NCBI GenBank assembly: GCA_013002105.1
Contig: JABDKS010000158.1
Location: 1 to 8,555, forward strand
DNA from: Pirellulaceae bacterium
Lineage (GTDB): Bacteria > Planctomycetota > Planctomycetia > Pirellulales > Pirellulaceae
DNA: 8,555 nt
Reading direction: 5' to 3'
Shown here: piece after piece, positions 6,507-8,555 of the stretch
Layout of the letters: every line of letters begins with the position of its first letter
Numbering within the stretch: the first letter of the stretch is position 1
Notes under the pieces: generated by a model
Told to the model about the DNA's origin: nothing
Databases searched by the model: none
Seen by the model: the letters and a program-made list of their open reading frames with translations, nothing else
Made by a program: the position numbers and the translations under genes

Positions 6507-7961
6507 ATGAGTCCACGCCCCAATTCACGTCCGGTCGTCCGCCATCTCGGTCATCGGTCCGATGTACGCTTTTGCATGGAGCAGGCGTTCGATCGGTTGT
6601 GCGCGATGCCTGGATGTTTGTGGTTGGATTCAGCGTCGCAATTGTCGGATGCCGAGAGTTCAGCTGGCGAAAGTATCGACGATGCCGCTGCACAGGTGGG
6701 ACGTTATTCGTTTTTGACGGCCGATCCGGTATGCCAATTGGTTGCCGGCAGTGATGATCCCAATCCGTGGCCTCAGTTGGATCTTTGGCAACGAAATTTG
6801 CCATCGCAGTGCGATCCTACGTTGCCCCCGTTTCAAGGTGGCATTGCCGGCATGATTGGATACGAATCGGGGGCCTGGCTCGAAAAGGTTGGTGTGGCCG
6901 CCTACAACGATTTACCGACCGCTGCGATGTCGATTGGTTTGTATGACTGGACGGTGGCGTTGGATCATCACAGCGGTGATGCGTGGATCATCAGTCAGGG
7001 AATCACCGGCGATGATGGATACGTGTCAACAGAGTTTGCGACGCAGCGTGCCGATCAGTTCGAGACCCTCTTGCGAGATTGTCTGGTCCGCAGGTCAGAG
7101 ATTGCGGTCGGCGATGTCCGCAAAGAAATCGCGGAATTGGATCGGTCCAATGTGATCAGCAACTTCAGCAGCCAGCAGTTTCGTGCCGCTGTGGGCGAAA
7201 TTGTGCGTCGCATTCGCGATGGCGATTCCTTTCAAGTCAATTTGGCGCAGCGTCTGCTCCGCAAAGCGAACTTGGCATCGCCTGAACTGTATCGTCGTCT
7301 GCGTCGCGCTAACCCTGCGCCTTTTGGTGGTTATTACAACGGGGGTGATTTTGCGGTGCTGAGTAGTTCACCCGAAGGATTTTTGACGGTCCGTGATCGC
7401 GTGGTGCAAACGCGTCCGATCAAAGGCACGATCGTTCGTACCGGCGACGCGGTCCGCGACGCGGAACTTGCCGATCAATTGCTTTGCAGTGCAAAAGACC
7501 GCGCCGAAAATGTGATGATCGTCGACCTGATGCGAAACGATCTGTCGCGGGTTTGCACCGACGAAAGCGTGCGGGTCCGCAAATTGTGCGAGATCGAACG
7601 TTATCAATACGTGCAGCATTTGGTCAGCGTGGTCGAAGGCCATTTGCGAGACGACCAGACGGTGGTCGATTTATTGCGAGCCTGTTTTCCCGGCGGCAGC
7701 GTGACGGGGGCGCCCAAAATCGAAGCGATGCGAACGATTGCTGAATTGGAGCCCAATCCGCGCGGTCCGTATTGTGGGTCGCTGGGATACATCAGTTGCG
7801 GCGGTGCAGCAGATTTCAACATCTTGATCCGTACGATTACCTCGGTGGACGGATTTTGGCAGATCCCGGTCGGCGGTGGGATCACGGCACAGAGTGACCC
7901 GATTGCCGAAGAAGCCGAAACGTGGGCGAAAGCCGAAGGAATGCTGCGAGCGATGCAGTAG
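6507..7961 (+). CDS. pabB: Aminodeoxychorismate synthase component I (PabB)
   Basis: Cytoplasmic chorismate-utilising enzyme that aminates chorismate to 4-amino-4-deoxychorismate, the precursor of p-aminobenzoate. It normally takes ammonia from the PabA glutaminase, which is not in this window. The 484 residues cover the whole family length. The N-terminal domain has GRYSFLTADP and FQGGIAGMIGYE (109-120). The catalytic domain carries SFQVNLAQRL (241-250), SSSPEGFL (287-293), PIKGT (304-308), DRAENVMIVDLMRNDLSRV (331-349), GSVTGAPKIEAM (397-408) and PVGGGITAQSDP (454-465). The Lys in PIKGT (Lys306) is the hallmark of PabB; anthranilate synthase TrpE has Ala there. All key motifs look intact. 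ATG 6507 was chosen. A TTG at 6417 in frame would add 30 residues of low-complexity sequence. The gene follows the DHPS-like gene by 250 nt filled with hairpin repeats, so separate transcription is plausible. The lyase PabC is not seen here. Confidence 0.94.
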   Translation: MSPRPNSRPVVRHLGHRSDVRFCMEQAFDRLCAMPGCLWLDSASQLSDAESSAGESIDDAAAQVGRYSFLTADPVCQLVAGSDDPNPWPQLDLWQRNLPSQCDPTLPPFQGGIAGMIGYESGAWLEKVGVAAYNDLPTAAMSIGLYDWTVALDHHSGDAWIISQGITGDDGYVSTEFATQRADQFETLLRDCLVRRSEIAVGDVRKEIAELDRSNVISNFSSQQFRAAVGEIVRRIRDGDSFQVNLAQRLLRKANLASPELYRRLRRANPAPFGGYYNGGDFAVLSSSPEGFLTVRDRVVQTRPIKGTIVRTGDAVRDAELADQLLCSAKDRAENVMIVDLMRNDLSRVCTDESVRVRKLCEIERYQYVQHLVSVVEGHLRDDQTVVDLLRACFPGGSVTGAPKIEAMRTIAELEPNPRGPYCGSLGYISCGGAADFNILIRTITSVDGFWQIPVGGGITAQSDPIAEEAETWAKAEGMLRAMQ

Positions 7962-8055
7962 GTGCGTTCAAGCGGCCACGCGGTATTCAGCGGTGCGAGT
8001 ACCTAGCATTGCGAACGTACCGTCGAGAAACCATCTGGAGCATTTTGAAATTTCC

Positions 8056-8104
8056 CGTAGGCCAGGACCTGTCCTGGCGCCACTTTGCCGATCACAGGTC
8101 CTGG
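8056..8104. repeat. CCAGGACCTGTCCTGG palindromic repeat, copy 3, with an inverted half-copy
   Basis: Positions 8056-8080 repeat 6382-6406 exactly over 25 bases. CAGGTCCTGG at 8095-8104 is the reverse complement of CCAGGACCTG at 8062-8071. The RNA could therefore fold either as the compact palindrome or as a wider 10-bp hairpin. It lies 94 nt after the pabB stop codon and could act on the 3' end of that message. Confidence 0.85.
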
Positions 8105-8162
8105 ACGACGATCAACCCACATCAATGATAAAAGTGCCCAAGTGCATTGCCACAGCTTGATT

Positions 8163-8235
8163 TTAGGGTAGTGGATCTTGTTAAAGATCCTCCGACTCGG
8201 GGATCTTTCACAAGATTCACTACCGCCAACCCTAA
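8163..8235. repeat. Long imperfect inverted repeat, MITE- or REP-like element
   Basis: The 23-nt arms at 8168-8190 and 8201-8223 are complementary at 21 positions, with one G-T pair and one mismatch, around a 10-nt loop. Outside them TTAGG (8163-8167) and CCTAA (8231-8235) are also inverted, giving a compact 73-nt element with nested terminal inverted repeats. There is no open frame and no T-tract, so a protein or an intrinsic terminator is unlikely. The form fits a small non-autonomous mobile or REP-like repeat. No clear target-site duplication is visible. Confidence 0.85.
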
Positions 8236-8263
8236 TTCTTAGTCGGGACAAAGCACTAGCTCC

Positions 8264-8291
8264 TTGCTGGAGAAAACGAAGATGGTAGAAT
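8264..8291 (+). promoter_or_regulatory. Predicted sigma-70-type promoter of tRNA-Lys
   Basis: TTGCTG (8264-8269) and TAGAAT (8286-8291) are separated by 16 bases. The -10 is preceded by TGG, giving an extended -10 (TGnTAGAAT). Transcription would begin near 8298, leaving a leader of about 37 nt before the tRNA. That leader contains a small hairpin, GAGGAT-GA-ATCCTC. Position and match are good for a stable-RNA promoter, but this is sequence inference only. Confidence 0.6.
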
Positions 8292-8334
8292 CCAAAGTTC
8301 GCCGGAGGATGAATCCTCTTCACCAGCGAAACCC

Positions 8335-8407
8335 GCCCTTGTAGCTCAGTTGGTAGAGCAACGGACTCTTAATCCGTGGGTCGTAGGTTCGAGCCCTACC
8401 GGGGGTA
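8335..8407 (+). tRNA. tRNA-Lys (anticodon CTT)
   Basis: A complete 73-nt cloverleaf. The D arm is GCTC/GAGC with an agttggta loop. The anticodon stem is ACGGA/TCCGT with loop CTCTTAA, placing anticodon CTT at 8368-8370 (reads AAG, lysine). The variable loop is gggtc. The T arm is GTAGG-TTCGAGC-CCTAC. The acceptor stem pairs GCCCTTG with CGGGGGT and contains three G-U pairs (1-72, 5-68, 6-67), which is unusually many. The discriminator is A and CCA is not encoded. A promoter lies upstream and an intrinsic terminator 15 nt downstream, so it looks like a single-gene transcript. Confidence 0.97.
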
Positions 8408-8422
8408 CTTTCAGTTCAAGTT

Positions 8423-8455
8423 AGCCCAATGAACTAATACTTCATTGGGCTTTTT
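8423..8455 (+). terminator. Intrinsic terminator after tRNA-Lys
   Basis: AGCCCAATGAA (8423-8433) and TTCATTGGGCT (8441-8451) form a perfect 11-bp stem around a 7-nt loop, followed at once by more T residues to 8455. This is a textbook rho-independent terminator for the tRNA transcript. Confidence 0.93.
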
Positions 8456-8467
8456 CGTTAGCTTGCT

Positions 8468-8554
8468 CCTGCGGGGCACATCGAGATCCTGTCGGTCACA
8501 TCGAGATGGCGTACGGCTTTCTAGCACAACCCGCCGGTTTCGAGCACAACCCGC
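8468..8554. repeat. Two adjacent kinds of 20-nt tandem duplication
   Basis: Unit A (cct-gcgggg-cacatcgagat) spans 8468-8487 and recurs at 8488-8507, differing at three positions. After six bases, unit B (cgg-tttc-agcacaacccgc type) spans 8514-8534 and recurs at 8535-8554, one base shorter. Both have a period of about 20 nt, so they are not codon-phased. The array reaches the window edge and may continue. It follows the tRNA terminator and lies in no visible gene. Confidence 0.8.
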
Positions 8555-8555
8555 C

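Larger units (their letters stand above)
7962..8262. other. Intergenic region between pabB and the tRNA-Lys promoter
   Basis: No credible gene is present. Frames that are open here on either strand are short and overlap the palindromic repeats. The stretch holds a copy of the CCAGGACCTGTCCTGG element (8056-8080), a second inverted half of it (CAGGTCCTGG at 8095-8104) and the long hairpin element at 8163-8235. No intrinsic terminator with a T-tract was seen after pabB. Confidence 0.7.

Noticed and set aside
6507..7961. Anthranilate synthase TrpE instead of PabB
   Set aside because: The active-site motif is PIKGT with Lys, the PabB form, where TrpE has Ala. No trp genes are adjacent.
8163..8235. 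The long hairpin as an intrinsic terminator for pabB
   Set aside because: No T-tract follows the stem on either strand and it lies 200 nt beyond the stop codon. A repeat element fits better.

Overview
The window looks like chromosomal DNA of a planctomycete close to Rhodopirellula/Pirellula. The reasons are a futalosine-pathway menaquinone pair (mqnA-mqnC), an archaeal-type dihydropteroate synthase-related protein, near-absence of clear Shine-Dalgarno sites, and many short palindromic GC-rich repeats between genes. This assignment is inferred from protein character and repeat style. No rRNA or database match was available.

Layout. Positions 1-20 may hold the first codons of a minus-strand gene that runs off the window. 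Three minus-strand genes follow, in transcription order mqnA (2775-3554), mqnC (1549-2706) and an M16-family zinc peptidase (205-1458). The gaps between them are short (68 and 90 nt), so they may be one operon. A stretch of about 1.25 kb (3555-4810) has no convincing gene. It separates the leftward set from two rightward genes and carries a 32-nt tandem palindromic repeat plus two sets of 16-nt tandem repeats. The rightward genes are a dihydropteroate synthase-related protein (4811-6256) and pabB, aminodeoxychorismate synthase component I (6507-7961). Palindromic repeats lie in the 250-nt gap between them. After pabB come another palindrome copy, a long MITE-like hairpin (8163-8235), a promoter, a tRNA-Lys(CTT) gene (8335-8407) and a clean intrinsic terminator (8423-8455). 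The window ends in two kinds of 20-nt tandem duplication.

How the genes fit together. MqnA and PabB both use chorismate, the first for menaquinone and the second for p-aminobenzoate. p-Aminobenzoate is the arylamine used by dihydropteroate-synthase-type reactions. Planctomycetes are known to carry tetrahydromethanopterin (H4MPT)-linked C1 genes, and the DHPS-related protein resembles the archaeal family more than bacterial FolP. The DHPS-like/pabB pair may therefore serve pterin (folate or H4MPT) cofactor synthesis. That link is inference.

I found no phage, CRISPR array, transposase or clearly novel multi-gene system. The least explained material is the set of intergenic repeats and the gene-poor block.
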